Source: Buddleja alternifolia (lineage: Eukaryota > Streptophyta > Magnoliopsida > Lamiales > Scrophulariaceae). From it: a stretch of 64,000 nt of DNA. The notes under the pieces were generated by a model. The model worked only from the letters and a program-made list of their open reading frames with translations, was not told the DNA's origin and did not search any database. Location: positions 7,761,146-7,825,145 of the forward strand of contig CM033406.1 in NCBI GenBank assembly GCA_019426215.1, written 5' to 3'. Position numbers and translations under genes: made by a program. This document shows, one piece after another, positions 54,951 through 64,000 of the stretch. Position 1 is the stretch's first letter. Every line of letters starts with the position of its first letter.

Positions 54951-56166
54951 TGTTAGGTATATGCCCTAGATGTCAATGAGGACAAATAGATTGTATAGGG
55001 TATTCAATTATGTTGTACAGATTTATCCTTAATAAAGGCAATTCTTATGTTCATTTAAAACTTCATCGCATTGATAAGTAGTGAACAAATAGTCCATGTG
55101 TATCTAGGTTGACTCTTCACCCTTTATGGAATAAAGAAATGGCACGGGAAGAGTCTGACACCTGATCACTTAAGAGGGTTCGCAAGTCAAGGAATCTTAA
55201 TTGGGCATTGAGATTCGACTTGTATGACACTTGCTTTGAGAAAGACTGTGAGTCGAACACTATGAGATAGTGAGAACACATGACATAGATATACCAATGG
55301 AATTAGTATATTCGAACACGGCTCTAGTAATCCGATCACATGGGTATTTACTCAGATCTGTCAATGATTGGATTACTGATCATAATAGTATGCGTGAGCC
55401 TTAGACCTGAGGGGTCATGATCAATGTAATTTGTACTATTGAATCTGTTACTAGAGTAGTTAGGCCCAAATCACCCTTTGGTGGGGCCGACGTCAAAGTG
55501 CAATCTCAATGAGCCAAGTAGCACTTGTGAAGTGATTGCCAAGATGGGATTCACTGTCTCGATAGTAAACGAGAAAGTATACTGTACGATCATAGGCAAA
55601 TGAAGTTATAAGTCTTTGGCCAAAGCAATGAAACTAACTCATGTAAGACATGGAGGGTAGTTTGGTAATTTCATAATGCTATGATTTAATGCACATTATC
55701 AAGTTTAGTGAGTTTGACGTATACCACGACTCCCACTTGATCGGAATACGTCAGTGAAGGGCTTATACACATACATTATTTATGGTCTACAAGTTCGTAA
55801 ATGATTCGTTCATTTCGTACTCAATTGGGTTATGATGTGAGTCCACGAGACTGGCTAGGTGACACTCGCATCCTCTGGTAACTCCTCCCATTGCCAATTG
55901 AGACGAACCTAATGAGTCGTGCTATAAGAAATGAACATGATGTCTTTTGTGTTAATCTTTTTGAAAGATAAAATTAATTGGGCTGATTGATTTAATCGTA
56001 AATCAATAAATTAAATATTTAATTTAATTGGATTAAATTAAATTATTTAAATGAAGAATTAATTAATAATATATATTTGGATTTAAATAGGATTTAAATT
56101 AAATATATATTAAAAGGTGGACTAAGTTGACCGGGCCAACAAAAGCCCACCGTAACTGTCCATTGG
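54951..56166 (+). mobile_element. Copia C 5' LTR, 3' part deleted
   Basis: Runs parallel to 15337-16459 to the bases CCGTAACTGTCCATTGGA. It is then fused to gag (CTTAAGACACATTC), so the LTR end, primer site, leader and Gag N-terminus are lost in one deletion. Compared with the 3' LTR of copy 1 it keeps an extra segment near 55120-55250. Confidence 0.88.
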
Positions 56167-56700
56167 ACTTAAGACACATTCATATGCATATGGAAAGTCC
56201 CAAGTCAATTATGCTTCATTTGGAGAAAATGTTCGGGGAACATGAAAAATCAATTCGATATTACTTATCGAAGGAACTTTTCCAAACTAGAATGGGAGAA
56301 GACGATGAAGTAGCAACTCATTTTATGAACATGATATCCATGATAGAAGGCTTCAATCCCTAAGAGGTTTCATAGATGTTCATCTACAAGTGAATCTCAT
56401 TCTCCAATCTCTCCCTAGATCTTTCTCTGTTTTTGTCACTAACTTTGAGGTAGATGACCTGGGTGGATCTTTAATAGATCTTAAAGACAAACTTGTTCAC
56501 ATGCAAGCACTATTGAGAAAGGAATGGGATGATGATTTACCTCCAAATGGGCTGCTATGTGTGACAATTGTTCTAATAACCATGAAAGGGGAAAAGAAGC
56601 GCCCAAGAGTTGCAAAAACATGGAAGTGGACGACTGGAAACATGACTATCGTAAGCTGAAAGCAGACATTACTTCAGGTATAGAACTTAATGTTTTAGAA
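56167..56700 (+). pseudogene. Copia C gag, copy 2
   Basis: Text from RHIHMHMESPKSIMLHLEKM and FGEHEKSIRYYLSKELFQTR to MGEDDEVATHFMNMISMIEG (56127-56363), then LILQSLPRSFSVFVTNFEVD (56390-56659). A frameshift leads to KSCKNMEVDDWKHDYRKLKA, a ruined zinc knuckle in which the last Cys is Tyr. The N-terminal part is deleted. Copy 1 (13320) lacks the LEKMFGEHEKS block that is present here. Confidence 0.85.
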
Positions 56701-57261
56701 ACAAATTGTTCTATTACTTTTTTTTCTACTTCCTGGATTCTAGACTCTGGGGCTAGTGATCGCATATGTGTTTTGAATCAGAAGCTAGAAAGAAGTAAGA
56801 AGCTGGAGCATGGAGAATTGATGATCAATGTTGGCAGCGGCCACATTGTAGCAGCCACACAAATTGGAACCACTTCTATTATATTATTATCTAGACATTT
56901 ATTATTGTTAGGCGATTGCTTTGTTTTGCCCAATGGGCTTAAGAATATTGTTTCTATTCCTGTTTTAGTCAGGAAAAGTTATTTATTTTCCTTTGCAAAC
57001 AATTCTTGTGACATTTATTTTAGAAATTATATTAATCTCCAAAATAATTGCAATATTAATTTTGTAACAAGAAAGCGCAATCTGCATGATACAAGCTTAA
57101 GACAACTGTGGCACTTAAGATTAGGTCATGTCGGGGAACATAGACTGCACGAGTTGGAAAAGGATGGAGTCATAGACTTATTGGGATTGGATCCCTATCC
57201 CATTTGTGAGTCTTGTTTTCAAGGCATGATGACCAAATCCCCCTTCACAGGGAATTTTTAA
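56557..57261 (+). pseudogene. Copia C protease and GAG-pre-integrase, copy 2 (open for 234 residues)
   Basis: Open stretch: STSWILDSGASDRICVLNQK (DSGA protease motif), DCFVLPNGLKNIVSIPVLVR, then pre-integrase NLHDTSLRQLWHLRLGHVGE and ICESCFQGMMTKSPFTGNF, ending at a TAA at 57259. The LGH and C-x2-C zinc residues are intact. It is the best-preserved C segment: the counterpart in copy 1 is broken by two indels. Confidence 0.85.
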
Positions 57262-58200
57262 AGAGCCTCTGAAGTCTTAATTGATTCGTACTGATGTGTG
57301 CGGTCCTTTTGGAAATGCGGCCCACGGTGGTTTTTAGTACTTCATAACATTTACCGATGACCATCTAGGTATGGCTTTGTATATTTGATGAAGTACAAGT
57401 CTGAATCACTTGAGAAATTCATTGAATTCAAGACTTTAGTCGAAAATCAAACTAGGCATCATATTAAAGCACTTCGGTCTGACCTCGATGGCGAGTATAT
57501 GAGTGCCGAATTTGACCAGTTCATATGAGAACATGGCATGCTATTACAACTTACTCCTCCAGCGACTCCACAATTAAATGGCATAGCAGAACGAAGGAAT
57601 CAAACACTGTTGGACATGGTTCGATCCATGCTCAACTACACGAATTCGCCCATTTCGTTGTGGGGGCATGCGCTGCTCACAGCTGCTCACATACGGAACA
57701 GATCTCTCTCCAAATTTGTTCCTAAAACACCGTATCAGATATAGCGTGGAAGGAAGCCTAATCTTAAACACATAAAGATATGGTGCTGCCCAGCTTATGT
57801 GAAAAAGACCAAGGCAGAGAAATTGGAGGCTAGGTCCTTGAAAGGACGATTCATTGATTATCCCGAGGATTCCATGGGATACCCATTCTACCTTCATGAT
57901 GATCAAAGGATCATTGTAGTATCCTTATAGGCAATCTTTCTCGAAGAAGATTTCATTCGAGAAGGTGGAGCTGGTAGGAGAATTGTTCTAGAAGAACAAA
58001 ATGAATCTCCTTTGGAAGACACTGTTCAAGAGACCCAACCCGAACCGAAAACGGCACAGCCGTCAATGCGAAGGTCTGCTAGAGTATCTCAACCGCCTGA
58101 GAGATATGGTTATCTGCTACAAGGAGAGCATAATTTGTATGCAGTAGCGGAAGGAAACCATGAAGACGATCCCTCTAGCTCTATGACCAAGCAGTGATGG
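57262..58200 (+). pseudogene. Copia C integrase, copy 2
   Basis: Frames hold SRYGFVYLMKYKSESLEKFI, RSDLDGEYMSAEFDQFI and a stop, then TPPATPQLNGIAERRNQTLL (57538-57744; catalytic Glu in AERRN), SISLWGHALLTAAHIRNR-like, a TAG in place of Trp (QI*RGRKPNL), SMGYPFYLHDDQRIIVVS and a linker RSARVSQPPERYGYLLQGEH (58012-58197). Stops at 57526, 57742 and 57928 occur at the same places as in copy 1, or nearly so, showing shared descent. Confidence 0.83.
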
Positions 58201-59695
58201 ACATGGATTCTGCAAAATGGCATGAACCTTTGAAAGTAGAAATGGATTCGATGTATTCGAACAAAGTCTGGACACTGATAGATCAACCCAAATATTACAC
58301 GTTTGATGCAAATGGATCTATAAGAGAAAGATAGGTCTGGATGGCAAGATAGACACCTATAAGGCCAGGCTAGTGGCGAAAGGATATTATAGTCAAAAGG
58401 AAGGCATTAACTATGAGGAAACCTTTTCGCCTGTGGCTATGATCAAATACATTGGAATTCTACTTGCTATAACTGCATACCTTGATTATGAGATCTGGAA
58501 AATGGATGTGAAAACCACGTTCTTAAATGGATTCCTCGAGGTGGAAATCTATATGGGAAAGCCCAAGGGTTTCATATCGGATGCAGATTCTCATAAGGTC
58601 TGCAAATTAAATAGGTCCATTTATGGACTCAAGCAGGCCTCTCGCAATTGGAACCTTCGTTTTGATGAAGAAGTACGAAGCTATAGCTTTATCAAAAACG
58701 AGGATGAACCATGTGTCTACAAAAAGGGTCAGTGGGAGCAAAATTTCATTCCTGGTGCTATATGTAGATGATATTCTACTTATAGGGAATGATGTAGGTC
58801 TGCTAACTTCAGTTAAGACATGGCTTTCAAACACGTTCTCCATGAAAGACTTGGGAGAAGCCACCTATATCCTAGGAATTCGCATCTACAGGGATAGATC
58901 GAATAAGATGATAGGACTCTCCCAAGCCCTCTCTACTTAGAGAAAGTCCTAAATGATTTGGGATGGAGAGCTCTAAAAGAGGTCTTTTGCCCATGAGACA
59001 CGGAATTCATCTCTCTAAAAAGATGAGTCCTCAAAGTAACGAAGATTGAAAAGAGATGAGTGCAGTTCCCTATGCCTCGGCAGTGGAAAGTCTCATGTAT
59101 GTAATGTTATGCACGAGATCAGATCTTGCCTATGCTGTGAGCGTGGTAAGTAGGTTTCAAGCTAACCCGGGCAAAGAACATTGGACTGTCGTGAAATCTA
59201 TCTCAAAGTACTTGAGAAGAACTAAAAGATATGATTCTCATTTATGGCAGTGGAGAAATGAAAGTGGACAGTTATATCGATTTTGATTTTCAATCTGACA
59301 TCGATGATCGAAAATCAAATTCTGGGTTCATATTCACTCTGAACAGTGGAGCAATGTCTTGGAAAAGTTCCAAGCAAAGCAAAGAAGCTGTTTGGATTAA
59401 GAAGTTCATGACAGAACTTCAAGTTGTTCCTAGTGTGGAGCTGTCGTTGCCACTTTGGTGTGACAACAATGGAGCCATCGCACAAGCTAGGGAACCAAGG
59501 TTTCACAACAAATCCAAACACATAGAGAAGAGATATCGCATAATTCGAGAAATAGTTGGGAGAGGCGACATTGCCGTGCAGAAAATAGCCTTACAGGACA
59601 ACGTGGCTGACCAACTCACTAAGCCATTGGCATAGGCGGTGCTAGAGCGACATCGTGAGAAGATGGGTATTAGATACCATGGCAATTGGCATTAA
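58201..59695 (+). pseudogene. Copia C reverse transcriptase and RNase H, copy 2
   Basis: Reverse transcriptase: KGYYSQKEGINYEETFSPVA, WKMDVKTTFLNGFLEVEIYM (58373-58771; first catalytic Asp), ISFLVLYVDDILLIGNDVGL (58623-58940; YVDD). After a damaged stretch, VPYASAVESLMYVMLCTRSD (59056-59286) and RNase H from 59231: SYIDFDFQSDIDDRKSNSGF (Asp), SWKSSKQSKEAVWIKKFMTE, WCDNNGAIAQAREPRF, DNVADQLTKPLA. Between KQS and KEAVW about 17 codons (the DSTTEAEYIAASEAA stretch with catalytic residues) are deleted in frame, so RNase H is inactive. Pol text ends at the stop 59693-59695. Copy 1 lacks all of this. Confidence 0.87.
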
Positions 59696-59698
59696 GTG

Positions 59699-59709
59699 CA
59701 AGTGGGAGA
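59699..59709 (+). promoter_or_regulatory. Polypurine tract of copia C, copy 2
   Basis: CAAGTGGGAGAT immediately before the LTR start at 59711. The same string precedes the LTRs at 15337, 18869 and 62171. Confidence 0.7.
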
Positions 59710-59710
59710 T

Positions 59711-60150
59711 TGTTAGGTATATGCCCTAGATGCCAATGGGGACAAATAGATCCAATTATGTTGTACGAACTTATCTTTAATAAACGCATTTATTCTTGTA
59801 TTCATATAAAATTTCATGGCATTGATAAGTATTGAACAAATAGTCCATGTGTCTCTAGGTTGACTCTTCGCCATCGGGAAGAGTCTGACACCTGATCACG
59901 TAAGAGGGTTCGCAAGTCAAGGAATCTTAACTGGGCATTAAGATTCGACTTGTATGACACATGCTCTGACAAATAGTGCCAGTCAAACCCACATTATAGT
60001 ATTTAATTTCAAGAGAATGAAATTGAAAAGGTATTTAATTTCGTTTAATTTTTGTATAACCTTGAAAATCATCAAACCCACGTTATAGTGATTCGACTCT
60101 TGGAATCCTCAATTCTTCCGCTACGTTTTTCGCTCAAAAGATTCCTAACA
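59711..60150 (+). mobile_element. Copia C 3' LTR, internally deleted, copy 2
   Basis: First 280 bp and last 150 bp of the 1525-bp LTR seen at 15337-16861. They join near 59990 (CCAGTCAAA followed by CCCACATTATAGTATT). At the joint, CCCACATTATAG and the later CCCACGTTATAG (60078) suggest a small duplication. Confidence 0.87.
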
Positions 60151-62170
60151 CACGGACCTTCCCATGTCGTTGTGGGGCCATCCATTGCTTACAGTAGCCC
60201 ACATCTTGAACAGGTGTCCCTGTTCCTAAAATTACTTATCAGATATGGAGTGGAAAAACTCCTAGTCTTAAACACATTAGGATATGGGGTTGTCCAGCCT
60301 ATGTGACAAAGACAAAGACGGAGAAATCGGAAAGTAGATCTTTAAAATGTCGATTCGTTAGTTTCCCAAAAGATTCTATGGGATACCTCTTCTACCTGTA
60401 CGATGATCAAAGAGTTATTGTGGCCCTACATGCGTACTTTCTTGAAGATACTGTTCGATATGGTGCAAGAAGAAAGATTGTTCTGGAAGAACAAGTCGAA
60501 ACCCCTTTAGAGACCATCACGTAGATCGAATAGAGTATCTCAGCCGCCTGAGAGCTATGGTTCTCTGGTACAGAAAGAGTATAATTTGTAGCAGAAGGGA
60601 ACTATGGAGATGATACCTCAACTTTTGAGCATGCAATGGAGGATATAGATTTTGCGAGATGTCTTGAGGCTATGAAAACAGAGATGGATTCAATGGATTC
60701 TATGTATTCAAACTATGTCTGGACTTTAGTGAATCGACGTAGGGGTATTGCACCAATAGGTTGCAAGTGGATCTATAAGAGAAAGATTGGTCTGGATGGC
60801 AAGGTCGATACTTTTAAAGCTAGGCTTGTGGAAAAAGGGTATAGTCAAAATGAGGTATTGACTGTGGGGAAACCTTCTCTCCCGTTGCCATGATCAAATC
60901 CACTAGAATTCTGCTTGCAATAGCCACGCACCTAGACTATGCAATGCGACAGATGGACGTGAAGACCGCTTTCTTGAATGGATACCTCGAGGAGGACATC
61001 TATATGGAACAGCCCAAATGTTTCGTGTCCAATGAAGATTCTCATAAGGTGTGTAAATTTAATAGATTAATTTATGTACTAAACAAGCATCATGGAGCTG
61101 AATCTTCGTTATGATGAAGAAGTTCAAAACTATGGCTTTATTAAGAACGAAGATGAACCATGCATTTACAAGAAATCTAGTGGGAGTAAAATATCATTTT
61201 TAGTCCTATATGTAGACGACATTCTACTAATTGGTAATGATATAGGCCTGTTGACTGCGGTCAAAATGTGGCTCTCATGCACGTTCTCTATGAAAAATTT
61301 AGAAGAAGCGACCTATATCCTTGGAATTCGCATCTTCAGGGATAGAACGAATAGAAAATGGGTCTCTAAGCCCTCTATTTGAAAAGATTTGGAACGAAAG
61401 ATTCTAAAAGAGGCCTCTTGCCCATAAGACATGGATCCATCTCTTTAAATCGATGAGTCCTCGGATGATCGTAAGAGAATGAGTGGAGTCCCCTATGCAT
61501 CAAGAGTCTTATGTATGCTATGTTAACAATGCACAAGACTGGACATTGCCTACACTGTGAGCGTGGTAAGTAGGTTTCAAGCTAACCCAGGGGAAAAGCA
61601 TTAGATAAGAAGTGTATCCTCAAGTACTTGATAAGAACTAAGGATATGTGTTTGACATATGCAGATGGAGAACTAAAGTTAGAAGGTTATACTAACACTT
61701 TTAGTCCAACGTCGATGACCGCAAGTCCACCTCGGGGTTTGTATTCGCTTAAAACGATGGAACAGTGACTTGGAAAAGTTCCAAGCAAATCACGACGGTA
61801 GACTCAACCACCAAAGCTGAGTACGTAGCTGCCTCAGAGGCGGCCAAAGAGGTTGTTTGGATAAAGAAGTTTGTAGCTGAACTTCAAGTGGTTCCTGACA
61901 TAGTGCTACCGTTGCCACTTTTCTGTGACAACAATGGAGCCATCGCGCAGGCTAGGGATGTCGCACAATAAATCCAAACACATTGAGAGAAGATACCACA
62001 TCATTAGAAAAATCATTGGAAGAGGCGATACCGCCGTGCAGTGAATAGATTCAGCAAATAACGTTGCCTACCCACAAGCCAAGCCACTATCACAGGCAGT
62101 GCTAAAACCACAACTTGAGAAGATGGGTATTAGATACCATAACGATTGGCATTGAGTGCAAGTGGGAGAT
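60151..62170 (+). pseudogene. Copia BD pol 3' half, copy 2
   Basis: Same content as 16862-18868: integrase end, KPYVTKTKTEKS-like segment (60303-60524), reverse transcriptase IAPIGCKWIYKRKIGLDGKV (60636-60893), RQMDVKTAFLNGYLEEDIYM (60890-61114), SFLVLYVDDILLIGNDIG (61092-61382) and RNase H WKSSKQITTVDSTTKAEYVA (61765-61971). It is slightly better preserved than copy 1: the codons at 60715 (Tyr) and 60976 (Asn-Gly) are intact here, and GNDIG is in frame. Shared stops, e.g. after ETPLETIT, show that decay preceded duplication. Confidence 0.88.
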
Positions 62171-62527
62171 TGTTAGGATTATGCCCTCCATGCCATAGAG
62201 GAATTAGATTAAATAGGGCATTTGCTTTTATGTTGTACAAACTCTTATTCTTTAATAAAGGCATTGTTTTGTTCATATCAATCTTGATGGCATTAATATA
62301 AGTATTGAACAAATAAGTCCCGAGTAATCAAGAGGGAGCTTCTCAACGGTTGGAGGAGATGAACACTAGAAGTATTGGTTCCTTGTTTACTTAAACTAGA
62401 GTTCGCAAGTCGACGAGTCTTAATTAGACATTTGGACCGAACTTGTATGACACAAGTTTTGACAAGGAGTGTCAGCTGGTCACTTTGGATGGTGGGAGCT
62501 TGATCATAGATATATCAATGGAATTGA
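62171..62527 (+). mobile_element. Copia BD 3' LTR, copy 2, first 357 bp
   Basis: Starts TGTTAGGATTATGCCCTCCA and runs to GGAATTGA at 62527, where the family-A LTR begins. ATTGA (62523-62527) is the 5' copy of the target duplication whose 3' copy is seen in copy 1 at 19846-19850. The remainder of this LTR lies beyond the window. Confidence 0.92.
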
Positions 62528-64000
62528 TGTTAGAATAGTGTCATGCGAGCCAATTCTAAATAGGCTTTCTTTATCTGTTCTTGTATTAAACATTTTCGTT
62601 TTACAATATATTAATAAAAGGCATTTCTTCATCTTATGTTTTATATTGTTATAACTGTATGATAAAATCCCTAGAATTCACACATAGCTATGGGGTTTGA
62701 TATCTCATTGGATGGATATCATAAAACAAGTCTCTAAGGCTGTGATTTCTACATACCGTCGAAGTCAGAATTATCAAGATGGGACATTGATAATTCGGAT
62801 AGACTTGCGCCTATGATGTACACTCTTAATTAGAGAATGTCTCGTTTTATAGACATTAGTGTAGTTGACACGAATACACATACGCGGGTGCCTGTTAAGA
62901 ACAAACAAGTTCACTGATTACCCTGACTGAAACTTCCTAAATTGGAATTATTTCTATATATGTCGAATTAGGAGTTTCTTAATCACGATAGTGCAAGATT
63001 AATTCTTTGACTTGAGTCATCACAGTAATCTTGTATATTGACTCACTGCACTTTGACTCCTGTGCCAATTCTTTTACAAGGACATGTATGGACTGGTGAT
63101 TGGGTGTAGTGACTCGTATATGGAGGTTGGTGTTAACAACAAAGGATCCATCACTTGTCTAGATGAACAAGTGAATTTCCTATAATATTCTAAGTGATTT
63201 GACTGAGTTAGTCTTTGGCCAAGGCACTAGTAAATAATTAAGAAATGAGTTTCTTGAATTAATTAATCACTAGTCAAACACACTTGAATTATTAAGATTG
63301 AATTTACAAGGATCTCGACCAATAAGATTCCTCGATCCTTAATTCAATTGGGAAATTAGTTGATGGAAGAATCTCACTTGCATGGAATGCGCGATTGGAA
63401 AGGTTCACTTTGAATCGCCTAGGTCTTCAAGATAAGTAGCTAGAAACTTTTCTTTGATTTATGGGTATCTTATATTTAATGGAGATTAAATAATAAGATG
63501 GTTAATTAAAAGTGTTTAATTAATCGAGATAATTTAATTGTCCAAATTAAATCATAAAGGTTATGAACCCATTACTAGTATGTTGGTGAACCTAAAGGGT
63601 CACACACAATACTCGGACAAATCCATTTCTTAGCTAAGGAAATTTAATTCAAAGTAGTTGAGTTAATATATTAATTAATTAAGACTTTTATTTATTCAAG
63701 TGTTGGATAAATAAATTAATTAAGTTGATAAGATCAATTTAATTAAGTTTAAGTCTAGAAAGCATTTAATTAATTGGAAGTGACTTTTAATTAATCTAGT
63801 ATGGTGGATTAATTAAAAGGCTATTTTGTTAAGCCTTGGTCGAAAATTTGGTGGAGAAAAAAATTTATTAAAGAGTTTAATTAAATTTCTTCTAGAAGGA
63901 AATAAGATTTCTTAGAGAGAAAGAAAACTAATTAAAATAGAAGAGTTTTATTTGAGAATTAATTAGTCTTCTATTCCTACATGGAAAAGATTTAATGTAG
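62528..64000 (+). mobile_element. Family-A LTR (5' part, runs off the window)
   Basis: Starts TGTTAGAATAGTGTCATGCG and follows the A LTR of 28367 for 1473 bp to the window end. It shares private changes with the fragment at 19031-19845 (GGTGGAGAAAAAAATT versus GGTGGAGGAAAATAATT in the A element), so the two derive from one insertion. Whether a solo LTR or a complete A element follows cannot be seen, but copy 1, with one LTR end followed by the duplication, is compatible with a solo LTR. Confidence 0.9.

Larger units (their letters stand above)
54951..60150 (+). mobile_element. Copia C, inserted in BD integrase (5.2 kb)
   Basis: 5' LTR start TGTTAGGTATATGCCCTAGA at 54951; 3' LTR end GATTCCTAACA at 60150; flanks CACGA/CACGG. 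The interior encodes gag-pol with many lesions. Both LTRs are shortened: the 5' LTR is joined to gag at 56166 with the leader and Gag start deleted, and the 3' LTR has lost about 1.1 kb. Segmental counterpart: 12429-16861. Confidence 0.92.
53098..64000 (+). mobile_element. BD-family copia, plus strand, with nested copia C and family-A LTR
   Basis: Leader and gag-pol of BD (53098-54950) stop inside integrase and continue at 60151 after copia C; pol ends near 62160 and the 3' LTR starts at 62171. At the C insertion the flanks are CACGA (54946-54950) and CACGG (60151-60155), a 5-bp duplication with one change, and joining them restores the integrase words SYTDLPMSLWGH. The 5' LTR is missing (cut at 53097). 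The 3' LTR is interrupted at 62528 by a family-A LTR that runs off the window. Confidence 0.9.

Noticed and set aside
13643..57261. Reverse transcriptases considered as a defence or novel RT system
   Set aside because: All RT motifs (YVDD, FADD) occur with the integrase, RNase H, endonuclease or LTR partners of ordinary copia and LINE elements.

Overview
The window looks like heterochromatic, repeat-rich nuclear DNA of a flowering plant (probably a eudicot; the species cannot be named from sequence alone). It is AT-rich, and every protein domain I can recognise belongs to a retrotransposon: Ty1/copia elements, L1-type LINEs and gypsy-like LTRs. I found no convincing host gene, rRNA, tRNA or CRISPR array. 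Almost every element is broken. The main value of the window is its readable history of nested insertions, local duplications and deletions. Family letters below (A, BD, C, E) are local labels only.

Layout. 1-12428: about 2.2 tandem copies of a 5.6 kb chimeric unit made of a minus-strand copia leader/gag piece, a plus-strand LINE ORF1/ORF2 start, a minus-strand LINE 3' tail and gypsy-like LTR sequence. 12429-21148: a plus-strand copia (C) with its 1525-bp 3' LTR sitting in the integrase of a second copia (BD), followed by the BD 3' LTR, which is itself split by part of a family-A LTR. 21149-22452: minus-strand SIRE-like copia fragment. 22453-26936: a decayed LINE interrupted by a gypsy-type LTR-like block (24084-26180). 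27787-45377: one minus-strand BD copia, inferred from LTR termini at both ends, split by a nearly complete family-A copia (28367-37401) and a full-length LINE (37699-43823, 14-bp target duplications). 45378-45984: a fourth copy of the copia/LINE junction found in the tandem units. 45985-49335: decayed copia E, its LTR and a primer-site-like motif. 49351-49896: 5'-truncated LINE, minus strand, with a diverged target duplication. 49917-53097: LTR-like and unassigned AT-rich sequence with a microsatellite. 53098-64000: plus-strand BD copia carrying a C element in its integrase (5-bp target duplication) and a family-A LTR in its 3' LTR. This is a segmental duplicate of 12.9-21.1 kb.

How the parts work together. 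No cooperating gene system is present. Each autonomous element once supplied its own Gag and enzymes: protease, integrase, reverse transcriptase and RNase H for copia; endonuclease, reverse transcriptase and RNase H for the large LINE. The best preserved are the family-A copia (two 2.15-kb-type LTRs, primer site, polypurine tract, TATA boxes, long open pol segments with few lesions) and the large LINE (intact ORF1, ORF2 broken at about three places). I found no previously undescribed biological system. The strongest observations are the two duplications and the insertion order they fix.
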